From CAWKAV01 sp963847735 (GTDB taxonomy: Bacteria > Desulfobacterota > Desulfuromonadia > Desulfuromonadales > BM103): a stretch of DNA of 64,000 nt. Location of the stretch: positions 1-64,000 of the forward strand of contig CAWKAV010000028.1 in the NCBI GenBank assembly GCA_963847735.1. The letters are read 5' to 3'. A program made the position numbers and the translations under genes. Under the pieces are notes generated by a model that saw only the letters and a program-made list of their open reading frames with translations, had not been told where the DNA came from and made no database searches. The stretch's first letter is position 1. The number at the start of each line of letters is the position of its first letter. Of this stretch, positions 36,773-44,977 are shown one piece after another.

Positions 36773-37739
36773 ATGTCGAGTCAATGGGAAAACCTTCAGC
36801 AGAGCAGCTTTCTTGAGTGCAATGCGCGCGCACGGGCCATCGGCCTTGTCGATCCTGGCACCTTCACCGAATTAGCCGGCCCCAGGCATCGCATTTTCCA
36901 GTCCGCATCTGCCCTTGCTCGGTGAGGCCGTCGAGTTTGATGACGGCATCGTCACCGGCGTCGGCCTGATCGGTACAAAACCCGTCTTCGTCGCTTCCCA
37001 GGAGGGCCGCTTTATCGGTGGCGCCGTCGGTGAAGTGCATGGCGCGAAGCTGGTCAACATCGTGCGCATGGCGCGCGAAGCCTACGACAAGATGTTGGCG
37101 GTCAATCCAGACTTGCCTGAGGAAAAGCGTCCAGCCGTGGTCATTTCCTTTGAAACCGGTGGTGTCCGTCTGCATGAAGCCAACGCGGGTCTGCTGGCCC
37201 ACGCGGAACTTATGGACCAGTTTCAGGACTGCAAAGGCAAGGTTCCCCTCATCGCTCTGATCGGCAGTCGGGTCGGTTGCTTTGGCGGTATGGGATTTGT
37301 GGCTGCGGCCGCAGACGTGATCATCATGAGCCAGTTTGGTCGTCTTGGATTGACCGGCCCAGAAGTCATCGAAGAGGAGTTAGGTAAAGACGAGTTCGAT
37401 GCCTCTGACCGGGCCCTGGTGTACCGGACCACCGGCGGCCGGCATAAATATATCATGGGCGACTGCAATTATCTGGTGGTAGACTCTGTGGCCTCTTTCC
37501 GTGAAACGCTGGGCAAGGTATTGGCCAAGTCTTATGCCGAGATTAAGACAATGGGCTGTATCGGTACTCTGGAAAAGATTCAAGCGCAGCTCAAATTGGT
37601 AGACCTCTGTGTTGCGACGGCTCCGAAGGATGCCAGGGATGTCTGGAAATCGGCTGGGAATGAAAACCCGGACGCCCTGACCGACATGCCTCTTGATGAA
37701 TTTCTGAAAACGGTCAAACGCCTCACGAACAGAGGTTAA
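36773..37739 (+). CDS. madC: Malonyl-ACP:biotin-protein carboxyltransferase subunit MadC (frame interrupted once)
   Basis: With MadD it moves the free carboxyl of malonyl-S-ACP to the biotin carrier MadF, leaving acetyl-ACP. The restored protein (about 321 residues) starts MSSQWENLQQSSFLECNARA and has SPHLPLLGEAVEFDDGIVTG, ASQEGRFIGGAVGEVHGAKL, FETGGVRLHEANAG and GSRVGCFGGMGFV. One extra T in a run of four T near 36896 breaks the frame. It is homologous to MdcD at 30862. It ends five bases before madD. Confidence 0.91.
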
Positions 37740-37743
37740 GGGG

Positions 37744-38631
37744 ATGACGATGGAAGAAGATCTGATCGGACAAGGTCGTGCAGCGATAGACATGATTGTA
37801 GATCCCGATAGTTTCCGCGAAGGTGAGGTGGGGGCACTGACCATCACTGACGAGGATTTCGGTGCCAGCGCCGTGATCGGTACCGCCTTGCTCAATGGCG
37901 AGGTCTGTACGGTCATTGCCAGCGACGCCATGACTGCCAATCCCAAGTTTCCGGTCGTCTATGCCGGCATCATCGGTCTGGAAGAGGGTTATAAAATGGC
38001 CCTGGCTGTCTATCACAGCATCAAGGCCGATCAAGACCGGCCGCTTGCCGAAAAACGCCCGCTGGTGCTGATCGTTGACACCCCCGGCAACGGCGCCGGC
38101 AAGCAGGAAGAAATTTTCGGCATGAACAAGGCCACCGGCGCTTACCAGATGGCGCTGGCCGAGGCTCGCAAGGCCGGTCATCCCATCGTCGCAATCGTCG
38201 TGGGACGCGCCATTTCCGGTGGCTTCCTTTGCCATGGTCTGCAGGCCGACCATGTCTTGTCGCTCGGGCCGAAATTCAATACCATGATCCATGTCATGCC
38301 GATCACCAGTATCTCCCGCATCACCAAATTGAATATTGAGTGGCTGCAGGAGCTGGCCGAGAGCAACCCGGTGTTTGCCGCCGGGCCAGACTATTTTTAC
38401 AAACTCGGCGGTGTGGAGGAACTTGTCGACAGCATTGACGCGATGCGCGAGCGTGTCGTTGCCCATGTTGCACAGGTGCGTGCTCTGAAACTTGCCGGCA
38501 GAGACGATGAGCTGGGCCCATGGGGCAGGGCAGCCCTTGGCATTGAACGCGGCAGTCGTATGACGCGGAGCAAGGTGATTCAGATCATGAACGACGAGTT
38601 TGCTGAAGTAGCCGGGCAATACTTGTCTTAA
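37744..38631 (+). CDS. madD: Malonyl-ACP:biotin-protein carboxyltransferase subunit MadD
   Basis: A 295-residue carboxyltransferase half with the crotonase-like pattern DTPGNGAGKQEEIFGMNKATG, GRAISGGFLCHGLQADHV, HVMPITSISRITKLN and NPVFAAGPDYFYKLGGVEELV. It is longer than MdcE (about 233 residues) with an N-terminal extension (GALTITDEDFGASAVIGTALL), which fits a biotin-carboxyl accepting rather than directly decarboxylating enzyme. Frame intact. GTTAAGGGG precedes ATG 37744. Confidence 0.9.
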   Translation: MTMEEDLIGQGRAAIDMIVDPDSFREGEVGALTITDEDFGASAVIGTALLNGEVCTVIASDAMTANPKFPVVYAGIIGLEEGYKMALAVYHSIKADQDRPLAEKRPLVLIVDTPGNGAGKQEEIFGMNKATGAYQMALAEARKAGHPIVAIVVGRAISGGFLCHGLQADHVLSLGPKFNTMIHVMPITSISRITKLNIEWLQELAESNPVFAAGPDYFYKLGGVEELVDSIDAMRERVVAHVAQVRALKLAGRDDELGPWGRAALGIERGSRMTRSKVIQIMNDEFAEVAGQYLS

Positions 38632-38690
38632 CGCTTGCGAGTCCTGGTGCGGTTGCGTTGAAACAACGTGACGTTGCCAAAGGATTGACC

Positions 38691-39803
38691 ATGTCAGACA
38701 TATTAATAGATCTCGAGAACATGGTGGATGAATTCGCTACGGCACCGACTCTGGCAACGGTTGATCGGCGCACCCTCGCCGACAAAGGCATCGCCGGCGC
38801 GACGGCGGCCCATGTCATCGAGGAGATTCATACCCCGTACAACCTGGCCTTCGTCAGTTTCACCACCGGGTCCACAGCCTTCCAGAATATCGTCGGTGTC
38901 ACCCATGCCGAACTGCCCGAGAGAGCCAAGGCTGCGCTGAACGCTTTCGCGTTGGCGGGAGTGGCTCCAGGCAGTCATGTTCTGATCTCCTATGCGCCCC
39001 TGGTGAACGTGTTTCCGGTCGCAGCCCTGACACAGTTCGGTCTGACCTGGAACTTTCCCAAACGTTCCAGCCGCGATGCTTTCATCCTGGCTCTGTGCAA
39101 AGACAAGCCTGCCGTCGTGCTGGGGGAATCAAGTTTTCTAAGGGCCTCACTGGCGGATGCGTCTGCCCTGGGGCTGGAAGATCAGATCCCCCGTGACATT
39201 ATCGTCTTTACTGCCGGCACGACCCTCGACCTGGAATTGCTGCCTGCGGCAGAAAGGTTTGGCTGGCAGGTGCACGATCTCTACGGCTGCCAGGAATTCG
39301 GCTGGCTGACGCTCGATGGCATCCCTTTGCGTGACGATATCGGCCTGATCCCCTCTCCCCACCAGGAACATTTCAGTGAACTCGTGGTGGGCGGACTGCC
39401 GATGGGAGACAGCTTCCCCATCAGCCCCTCCGGGCATGTCTGCCGTGTTGAAGGGCAGCCTGCGGGAAAGATTATCACCTATCGGCGCCAGCGTACGCAT
39501 CCTGAATATGAGGTCTATGTCTCCGCGACCACGCTTGGCTCCGCAGAAACTGTCGGCCGCGTCGCAAGGACCATCCTGCGCATCAAGGGTCGAGTGGTCA
39601 AGGTACGTCCCGACCTGCAACTTGGCGCACCGGCTAGCGTGCTGGAACTGGTTCCGGCAGTTGCCGCGCGCGGTTGTTGTCCGGATGTGGCGGCTGTCTT
39701 CTCCGGGCCTGACAAGACCAGAATGTTTGATATCATGGTTCAGGCTCAACTTGACTTGCAGCAGACGGCCAAAACCGATCCAACCTGGCACAAGACCCGC
39801 TGA
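38691..39803 (+). CDS. madH: ACP-SH:acetate ligase, MadH-like AMP-forming enzyme
   Basis: Restores acetyl-ACP from free carrier thiol, acetate and ATP, priming the cycle. The 370-residue protein belongs to the adenylate-forming superfamily, phenylacetate-CoA ligase branch: SFTTGSTAFQN (phosphate loop), IIVFTAGTTLDLELLPAAERF, LYGCQEFGWLTLDG and a C-terminal region with GRVARTILRIKGR. It is short for the superfamily. Its place after madD matches MadH of M. rubra. ATG 38691 is preferred; a TTG 33 bases upstream is possible. Confidence 0.8.
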   Translation: MSDILIDLENMVDEFATAPTLATVDRRTLADKGIAGATAAHVIEEIHTPYNLAFVSFTTGSTAFQNIVGVTHAELPERAKAALNAFALAGVAPGSHVLISYAPLVNVFPVAALTQFGLTWNFPKRSSRDAFILALCKDKPAVVLGESSFLRASLADASALGLEDQIPRDIIVFTAGTTLDLELLPAAERFGWQVHDLYGCQEFGWLTLDGIPLRDDIGLIPSPHQEHFSELVVGGLPMGDSFPISPSGHVCRVEGQPAGKIITYRRQRTHPEYEVYVSATTLGSAETVGRVARTILRIKGRVVKVRPDLQLGAPASVLELVPAVAARGCCPDVAAVFSGPDKTRMFDIMVQAQLDLQQTAKTDPTWHKTR

Positions 39804-39840
39804 AAGGCACCGCTGTGACGGTCGCCAGACAAGGCAACCC

Positions 39841-40581
39841 ATGAAATTGAAGCGGCATACCCTGCTTGATATCACCGACCATGGGCGCGTGGCCATTCTT
39901 GATGAACTGCCAGGCGGCGATCCCGGGAGTGATCTGTTCAGGGAGAGATGTGCACAGATTCTTTTGCCGGAAGCTGCGGGTGCCCGGGTTCCTGGCATTG
40001 TCAGGCGTGAAGAAGGGACGCTGCGTCCCGGTTTTATCCCGGTCGGCTTCAGCTCTCCCATCACTGGTGATGAGGGGCGTTTGCGTTTGGCAGCCTTTGT
40101 GCGAGAGGAAGATGTCTCGCGGGCCACCAGCCCCTACGAGCTCTTGCCGTTGTTCACTGCTCCGCCACGAAATACATGTAATGTTGCTCTTGCCTTTGCC
40201 AGGGACCAGGCTCAGGCATTGGGCCTTATCATCGGGGTGTGGGGGTCGGCCGCATTGGAGCTTTATACGGGTTTGTCGTGCACCCACCAGGACTCGGATC
40301 TGGATTTGTTGGTGGTTGCTGCACCCAGAGAGACCCTCTCCAGTTTTCTGCACAAGATCACGTCCATCGAGGCCCAACTTGGCCTGCGGATTGATGTGGA
40401 ACTGGACCTTGCCAATGGGTACGGGGTGCAACTGAAAGAACTCTTCGGGCAAGGACGTACGGTCATCGGCAAAAGCTTGACCGATGTGGTTCTCCTCTCC
40501 CGTGAGCAGATATTGGCGGAATTGCCACAAGAAGGACTCGGATCAATCCTTTCAAGTGCTTCAGGAGGACGACATGGTTGA
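39841..40581 (+). CDS. mdcG: Malonate decarboxylase holo-ACP synthase, MdcG-like
   Basis: A 246-residue nucleotidyltransferase-type enzyme that attaches the phosphoribosyl-dephospho-CoA group to the carrier protein Ser. It has the polymerase-beta-like motif GVWGSAALELYTGL followed by QDSDLDLLV with the paired metal-binding Asp residues, and a third Asp in RIDVELDL. The N-terminus RHTLLDITDHGR matches MdcG. As the only such enzyme in the window it probably serves both MdcC and MadE. The methyltransferase gene overlaps its end by eight bases. This or its neighbour may correspond to MadK of M. rubra; I cannot tell which. Confidence 0.85.
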   Translation: MKLKRHTLLDITDHGRVAILDELPGGDPGSDLFRERCAQILLPEAAGARVPGIVRREEGTLRPGFIPVGFSSPITGDEGRLRLAAFVREEDVSRATSPYELLPLFTAPPRNTCNVALAFARDQAQALGLIIGVWGSAALELYTGLSCTHQDSDLDLLVVAAPRETLSSFLHKITSIEAQLGLRIDVELDLANGYGVQLKELFGQGRTVIGKSLTDVVLLSREQILAELPQEGLGSILSSASGGRHG

Positions 40582-41353
40582 GAAAATGCAGGAAGAATTT
40601 GGCCGTCAGGCAGCCAACATGGCTACCGCTCCGGCATTCAAGGAAGAGCAGACACTGCGACGCATCAGTGCAGCCCTGGGACCGGCGCCAGTCGGTCGGG
40701 TTCTTGAAATCGCCTGTGGCCCCGGCATCGTTGCGGATGCTATCGCACCACTCGTCTCGGAATTGGTTTGCATTGATGCAACGCCTGAGATGCTTGCCCT
40801 GGCCGAGGTGCGGCTTGAGAAATCCGGGCGGTCAAATGTGACTTTTCAACAGGCGTTTGCCGAGGCTTTGCCGTTTGGCGAAGCCGAGTTTGATGTCATT
40901 GTCACGCGCTTGTCCTTTCACCATTTTGACGACATCCAGACGGTTCTTGCCGAATGCCGTCGCGTCTTGCGCCCGCGTGGCCGATTGGTCACGGCAGATG
41001 TCATCTCCTCCTCAAACCGGGAGGAGTCAGCGCTGCATAACGCCCTCGAACAGTTACGCGATCCGACTCATGTTCATATGTTTTCTCGTCCGGAATTCCT
41101 CGCCGCGCTCCGTACCGCTGGCTTTGAGCCAACCTTTGAAGAGAGCTGGGATCAGCAGCGCAGTTTTTCCGAATGGGCCAGGATCGTCTCGGTGCCAGGC
41201 CGAACCGAGCCGCTTCGGGAGGTCATGCGCGCCTTGTTACGATCAGGTCTCCACGCAGGAATCCAACTGCACGAAGCCGGAGGCGATATTCAATTCGCTC
41301 ACACATGGTTACTCGTTGCTGCAGAGCCAATTGTTTTTGAAAATAATCAATGA
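40574..41353 (+). CDS. Class I SAM-dependent methyltransferase (UbiE/BioC-like)
   Basis: A 259-residue soluble enzyme with the SAM-binding motif I VLEIACGPGIVADAIA (near residue 42), motif II acidic end IDATPEML, FDVIVTRLSFHHFDD, and RVLRPRGRLVTADV, the ubiquinone/BioC-type methyltransferase pattern. CAGGAGGACGAC precedes ATG 40574, which overlaps mdcG by eight bases, so it is translated with the malonate genes. No methyl transfer step is known in malonate decarboxylation. BioC methylates malonyl-ACP in biotin synthesis, which makes a malonyl-ACP or biotin link tempting, but the substrate is unknown. Confidence 0.82.
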   Translation: MVEKMQEEFGRQAANMATAPAFKEEQTLRRISAALGPAPVGRVLEIACGPGIVADAIAPLVSELVCIDATPEMLALAEVRLEKSGRSNVTFQQAFAEALPFGEAEFDVIVTRLSFHHFDDIQTVLAECRRVLRPRGRLVTADVISSSNREESALHNALEQLRDPTHVHMFSRPEFLAALRTAGFEPTFEESWDQQRSFSEWARIVSVPGRTEPLREVMRALLRSGLHAGIQLHEAGGDIQFAHTWLLVAAEPIVFENNQ

Positions 41354-41386
41354 CAGATTCAAAACATAACCCACGGGAGGTCTATT

Positions 41387-41596
41387 TTGGAAATCAAAGC
41401 AAGAATGCCGGGTAAGGTGGACGCAGTCATAGTAAAAGTCGGTGACACGGTGGAAAAGGGCCAGAAAGTGCTCATCTGTGAAGCGATGAAGATGAAAACC
41501 CCCATCGCCAGCCCCTGTGACGGCACGGTCGTTGAAATCAAAGCCGTTCCCGGCGCGCGCATCAATGCTGGCGATGTGCTGATGGTTATTGAATAA
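41387..41596 (+). CDS. madF: Biotin carrier protein MadF
   Basis: A 69-residue biotinyl domain: MEIKARMPGKVDAVIVKVGD, with the biotin-attachment motif EAMKM (Lys35) between mirrored beta hairpins and ending DVLMVIE. It accepts CO2 from malonyl-ACP through MadC/MadD and hands it to MadB. The start is a TTG with GGGAGG seven bases upstream; a following ATG does not fit the domain start. The full single-domain size is typical for decarboxylase carriers lacking a Pro/Ala linker. It ends the mad set. Confidence 0.92.
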   Translation: MEIKARMPGKVDAVIVKVGDTVEKGQKVLICEAMKMKTPIASPCDGTVVEIKAVPGARINAGDVLMVIE

Positions 41597-41637
41597 TCGG
41601 GGCAGCAACAGAGAAACCCTTGAGGAAGAGATCACCC

Positions 41638-42294
41638 ATGGCTAATCAGACCATCCCTTCTCGCCGTTCAGAGCAACTGCGGGAGATCATCGAGGAACGT
41701 ATTGCAACCGGCCTTTACCTGCCGGGCATGCAACTTGATGAGACAGAGCTGGCAACCGAATTCGAGGTGTCACGCACGCCGATTCGCGAGGCGCTTATGC
41801 AGCTCGCTTTTTCAGGGTTGATCAATATGCAGCCGCGACGGAGCGCCGTCGTCGCGGCTATAAGTCCGCAGCGCCTGTGCGAAATGTTCGAGGTGATGGC
41901 TGAACTGGAAGCCATGTGCGGTCGCTTGGCAGCCCGGCGCATGACCGATGATAACCAGCACGCACTGCTGGTCGCTCATCAGGCCTGCAAAGAAGCTGCG
42001 GAGAACAACGACCCGGACGAATATTATCGAAGAAACGAACAGTTTCACCTGGCGATCTACGTGGCCAGCCACAACGGCTTCCTGCTTGATGAATGCAAAA
42101 ACCTGAAGCGACGGCTGAGTGCTTACAGACGTCTTCAACTGCGGGTAAGAGACCGCATGAGAACCTCCTATGAGGAGCATTCTGACATCTATATGGCGAT
42201 CGTCACCGGTGACAGCGATCTGGCGACAAAGCTGCTCAGGAGCCATGTCATTGTTCAGGGCGAGCGTTTCGCAGACCTGATCGCAAGCATGTAG
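41638..42294 (+). CDS. GntR/FadR-family transcriptional regulator, second malonate-island regulator
   Basis: A 218-residue regulator with an N-terminal winged helix (LATEFEVSRTPIREALMQLAFSGLINMQPRRSA) and an FCD domain with the metal-binding pattern DEYYRRNEQFHLAIY, RMRTSYEEHSDIYMAI and a final His (SHVIVQGERF). It resembles the first GntR in size and layout but not in detailed sequence. It lies between the biotin carrier and mdcB in the same direction, 41 bases after madF, and may bind the GTATAC array at 33.2 kb. GAGGAAGAG precedes ATG 41638. Confidence 0.88.
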   Translation: MANQTIPSRRSEQLREIIEERIATGLYLPGMQLDETELATEFEVSRTPIREALMQLAFSGLINMQPRRSAVVAAISPQRLCEMFEVMAELEAMCGRLAARRMTDDNQHALLVAHQACKEAAENNDPDEYYRRNEQFHLAIYVASHNGFLLDECKNLKRRLSAYRRLQLRVRDRMRTSYEEHSDIYMAIVTGDSDLATKLLRSHVIVQGERFADLIASM

Positions 42295-42336
42295 ACGGCT
42301 TAAGTCCACGTCTGCCAGTTATCACTGCAGGATGTC

Positions 42337-43249
42337 ATGAACCAACAGTCAAACCTGAATAGCTGCCAGGGATTTTCTCCCCTGGTCTGCCGACATCGCG
42401 GCGGTCGTCATGCGCCACAGACGGTCGGTCGATACGCTTTGCAGTCCCTGCATCAGGAACTTGCGGCCTATCCCAAGCCGGGTCTGGTAAGTCCGGTCGA
42501 TAGCGGCAGCCACAAGGATATGGATGCGGCGCTGTTTTTCCGCAGCCTGTTCTCCTTGCGCAGGTATTTTTGCGAGATTACGCTTGCCGGTGCGCACGGA
42601 GCTTCGTTTGCGTTTCTCAAGCAACTCGGCATCGCCGCCGAGGAGCGGATGCTGAGGGCGACGCAGGGGGTCAATACCCATCGTGGAGCGATCTTCAACC
42701 TCGGGCTTTTGGCGGCCGCAGCCGGACACCTTCACGATGCTGACCTGTCTCTTCAGGGGGACGCTCTCCGCAATGTGATCATTTAGCCGTTGGGGAGATA
42801 CCATAAGGCAGCATGGCAAGTCGCTGCCTAAAGTCAGTCATGGCAGCCTGGTTGCCTCCCGTTATGGCGCAGGTGGTGCCCTGCATGAAGCTGCTTCCGG
42901 TTACCCGCATCTGTTCGAAGTCGGTCTGCCGTCACTGCAGAAAAGTCTTGAGAGAGGTGTCGACCCGAACAGTGCCGCGGTGCAGTGCTTGTTCAGTTTG
43001 ATGGAAGTTCTTCCCGACACGAATCTTTTGTACCGTGGCGGAGAGCCAGGTTTGACCTTCGCTCAGGAATCAGCCCGCTCGTTTCTTGCGGAGGGGGGTG
43101 TTCATCGACCCGACTGGAAAAGACATGCCATCGACTTGCACCGTCAGTTCGTCAACCTCAATCTCAGTCCGGGTGGCAGTGCTGACTTGCTCGCCGCAAC
43201 CGTGTTTGTCAATCGCTTGCAATCCTGGAATGTAAAGGTTTCAGGTTAG
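42337..43249 (+). CDS. mdcB: Triphosphoribosyl-dephospho-CoA synthase (frame interrupted once)
   Basis: Makes 2'-(5''-triphosphoribosyl)-3'-dephospho-CoA, the precursor of the carrier-protein group (CitG/MdcB family). The restored product is about 304 residues: LHQELAAYPKPGLVSPVDSGSHKDMDAALFF, TQGVNTHRGAIFNLGLL, then WGDTIRQHGKSLPKVSHGSLVASRYGAGG and a C-terminal helical part PNSAAVQCLFSLMEVLPDTNLLYRGG. The frame changes near 42785 by one inserted base. It is the second of the shared prosthetic-group enzymes. Confidence 0.9.
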
Positions 43250-43297
43250 TCTTCACCGAGGTTGGCTCATTAATTAAGCCCTGAACAAGGATGAGCA

Positions 43298-44224
43298 ATG
43301 AAAGGACTTGGCATTTTCTGCCCCGGACAGGGAAATCAGCACCCTGCCATGTTCGACAAATTATTGCACTGTCCTGCCGCTGAGCACGCCTTGCAGTTGG
43401 CTTCGCCTGCTTTCAACAGTCATCCCCACGCTTACCTGCAGCAACTCGCGCCACAGGATTTATTTTGTAACCGCTCGGCACAGCTCCTTATTGGTACACT
43501 GCAAATGGCGACCTGGACGGCCTTGCGCGAAATGCTGCCTTTGCCAAATGTCTTCGCCGGGTACAGCGTGGGAGAACTTGCAGCATACGGGTGTGCCGGT
43601 GCATTGGGCATCGAAGAAACCCTGGCCTTGATGGCAAAACGGGCAATGCTGATGGATGAGACGTCGCCCCGGCCCTCCGGGTTGCTTGCTGTGCGCGGAC
43701 TCGGCAGGGAACAGGTTGATTCTTTATGCCGTTCTGCTGGATGTGAGATTGCGATTATCAACAATCCCGACCACTTTGTCATCGGTGGACCGGAAGAGTC
43801 CTTGATCCGTTGCGAGAACACCCCTCTGGCAGCCAAAGCTACGACCATCAAGCGGCTACAGGTCAGTGTCCCTTCGCACACATCATGGCTGAACGAGGCC
43901 GGCAGGCTGTTTAATGATGAGTTGAGCGCCTCTTCCCTGAGCGACCCCCCTTGTCCTGTCCTGGCTGGTGTCAGCGGTGCGGTGGTTCGCACCCGTGAGC
44001 AGGCGATCTCCGCTCTTGCTCTACAAATATCGAACCCGATCAATTGGATGGCTTGCATGCGTACCACCATTGAAATGGGGTGTGGCGTGATTCTGGAGCT
44101 TGGCCCGGGCAGTGCCCTGACAAAAATGCTGCAGGACATTTTCCCCGACATAAGTGTACGTTCGGTTGAGGATTTCCGCTCCCTGGAAGGTGTCGCCGCC
44201 TGGGTTGAAAAACAGTGCTTATAG
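43298..44224 (+). CDS. mdcH: Malonyl-CoA:ACP transacylase of malonate decarboxylase
   Basis: Loads malonyl from malonyl-CoA onto the carrier to start the biotin-independent cycle. The 308-residue protein has the acyltransferase fold: IFCPGQGNQHPAM, nucleophile Ser90 in AGYSVGELAAYG, oxyanion Gln in PGQG, catalytic His in VSVPSHTSWL, and GVILELGPGSALTKM. Frame intact. It follows mdcB by 48 bases. The presence of both MdcH and MadH means that both known ways of charging the carrier are encoded. Confidence 0.93.
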   Translation: MKGLGIFCPGQGNQHPAMFDKLLHCPAAEHALQLASPAFNSHPHAYLQQLAPQDLFCNRSAQLLIGTLQMATWTALREMLPLPNVFAGYSVGELAAYGCAGALGIEETLALMAKRAMLMDETSPRPSGLLAVRGLGREQVDSLCRSAGCEIAIINNPDHFVIGGPEESLIRCENTPLAAKATTIKRLQVSVPSHTSWLNEAGRLFNDELSASSLSDPPCPVLAGVSGAVVRTREQAISALALQISNPINWMACMRTTIEMGCGVILELGPGSALTKMLQDIFPDISVRSVEDFRSLEGVAAWVEKQCL

Positions 44225-44264
44225 TTTGAACAATTGAATGCTCACAATTAGGGAAGACGCAATC

Positions 44265-44867
44265 ATGGGAATCAACCCGTCCAATCTTTCAAGCCTGGAA
44301 ATCTATAAGATCCTGACGGGTAGCATTCTTCCACGTCCGATTGCATGGGTTTCGACTTGTGACGCCGTTGGCAACTGCAATCTTGCACCCTTTTCATTCT
44401 TCACCATTGCCAGTGTCAATCCACCCGTGTTGTGTTTTTCGCCGCTGGTCAATGACGACCGGCTCGAGAAGGATACCCTTGTCAATATCCGTCAAACCGG
44501 CGAGTTCGTTGTCAACGTCGTCAGTCACAAACTGGTCGGGGCAATGAATCAAACCAGCGCCCCTATCCGTCCGGCTGTCAGCGAATTTATAAAGGTCGGA
44601 GTGACCACACAGCCATCTTCAGTGGTTAAAGCGCCGGGAGTGCAGGAATCGCTGGTACGATTTGAATGCACCCTGCGGCAGATCATCTCCTTGGGCTCTG
44701 AACCGCTGGCGGGCAATCTGATTCTGGGGAACATATGTCATATTCACGTTCATCCCGACATTTACAAGAATGGCAAACTCGACTTCAAGGCTCTCGACCC
44801 AGTCGGCCGTCTAATGGGCAACTATTACTCAACGATCCGGGATCACTTTGAAATTGCAAGGCCGTAA
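44265..44867 (+). CDS. Flavin reductase-like domain protein
   Basis: A 200-residue protein of the FMN-binding split-barrel, flavin reductase-like family: LPRPIAWVSTCDAVGNCNLAPFSFFTIASVNPPVLCFSP and TLVNIRQTGEFVVNVV are typical. It probably binds FMN; partners and substrate are unknown. ATG 44265 has GGGAAG upstream. It follows mdcH by 40 bases in the same direction and may be the tail of the malonate operon, though no malonate step needs a flavin. Confidence 0.85.
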   Translation: MGINPSNLSSLEIYKILTGSILPRPIAWVSTCDAVGNCNLAPFSFFTIASVNPPVLCFSPLVNDDRLEKDTLVNIRQTGEFVVNVVSHKLVGAMNQTSAPIRPAVSEFIKVGVTTQPSSVVKAPGVQESLVRFECTLRQIISLGSEPLAGNLILGNICHIHVHPDIYKNGKLDFKALDPVGRLMGNYYSTIRDHFEIARP

Positions 44868-44977
44868 CTTTGCCGGACGAATGAAACCGTCAGGCCATCG
44901 ATCTTGTTGGAATTATCCGGTGAAGTCGAAACATCAGGGAAAGCTGTTTGATGACCCCATTTATAAGAGGTGACACC

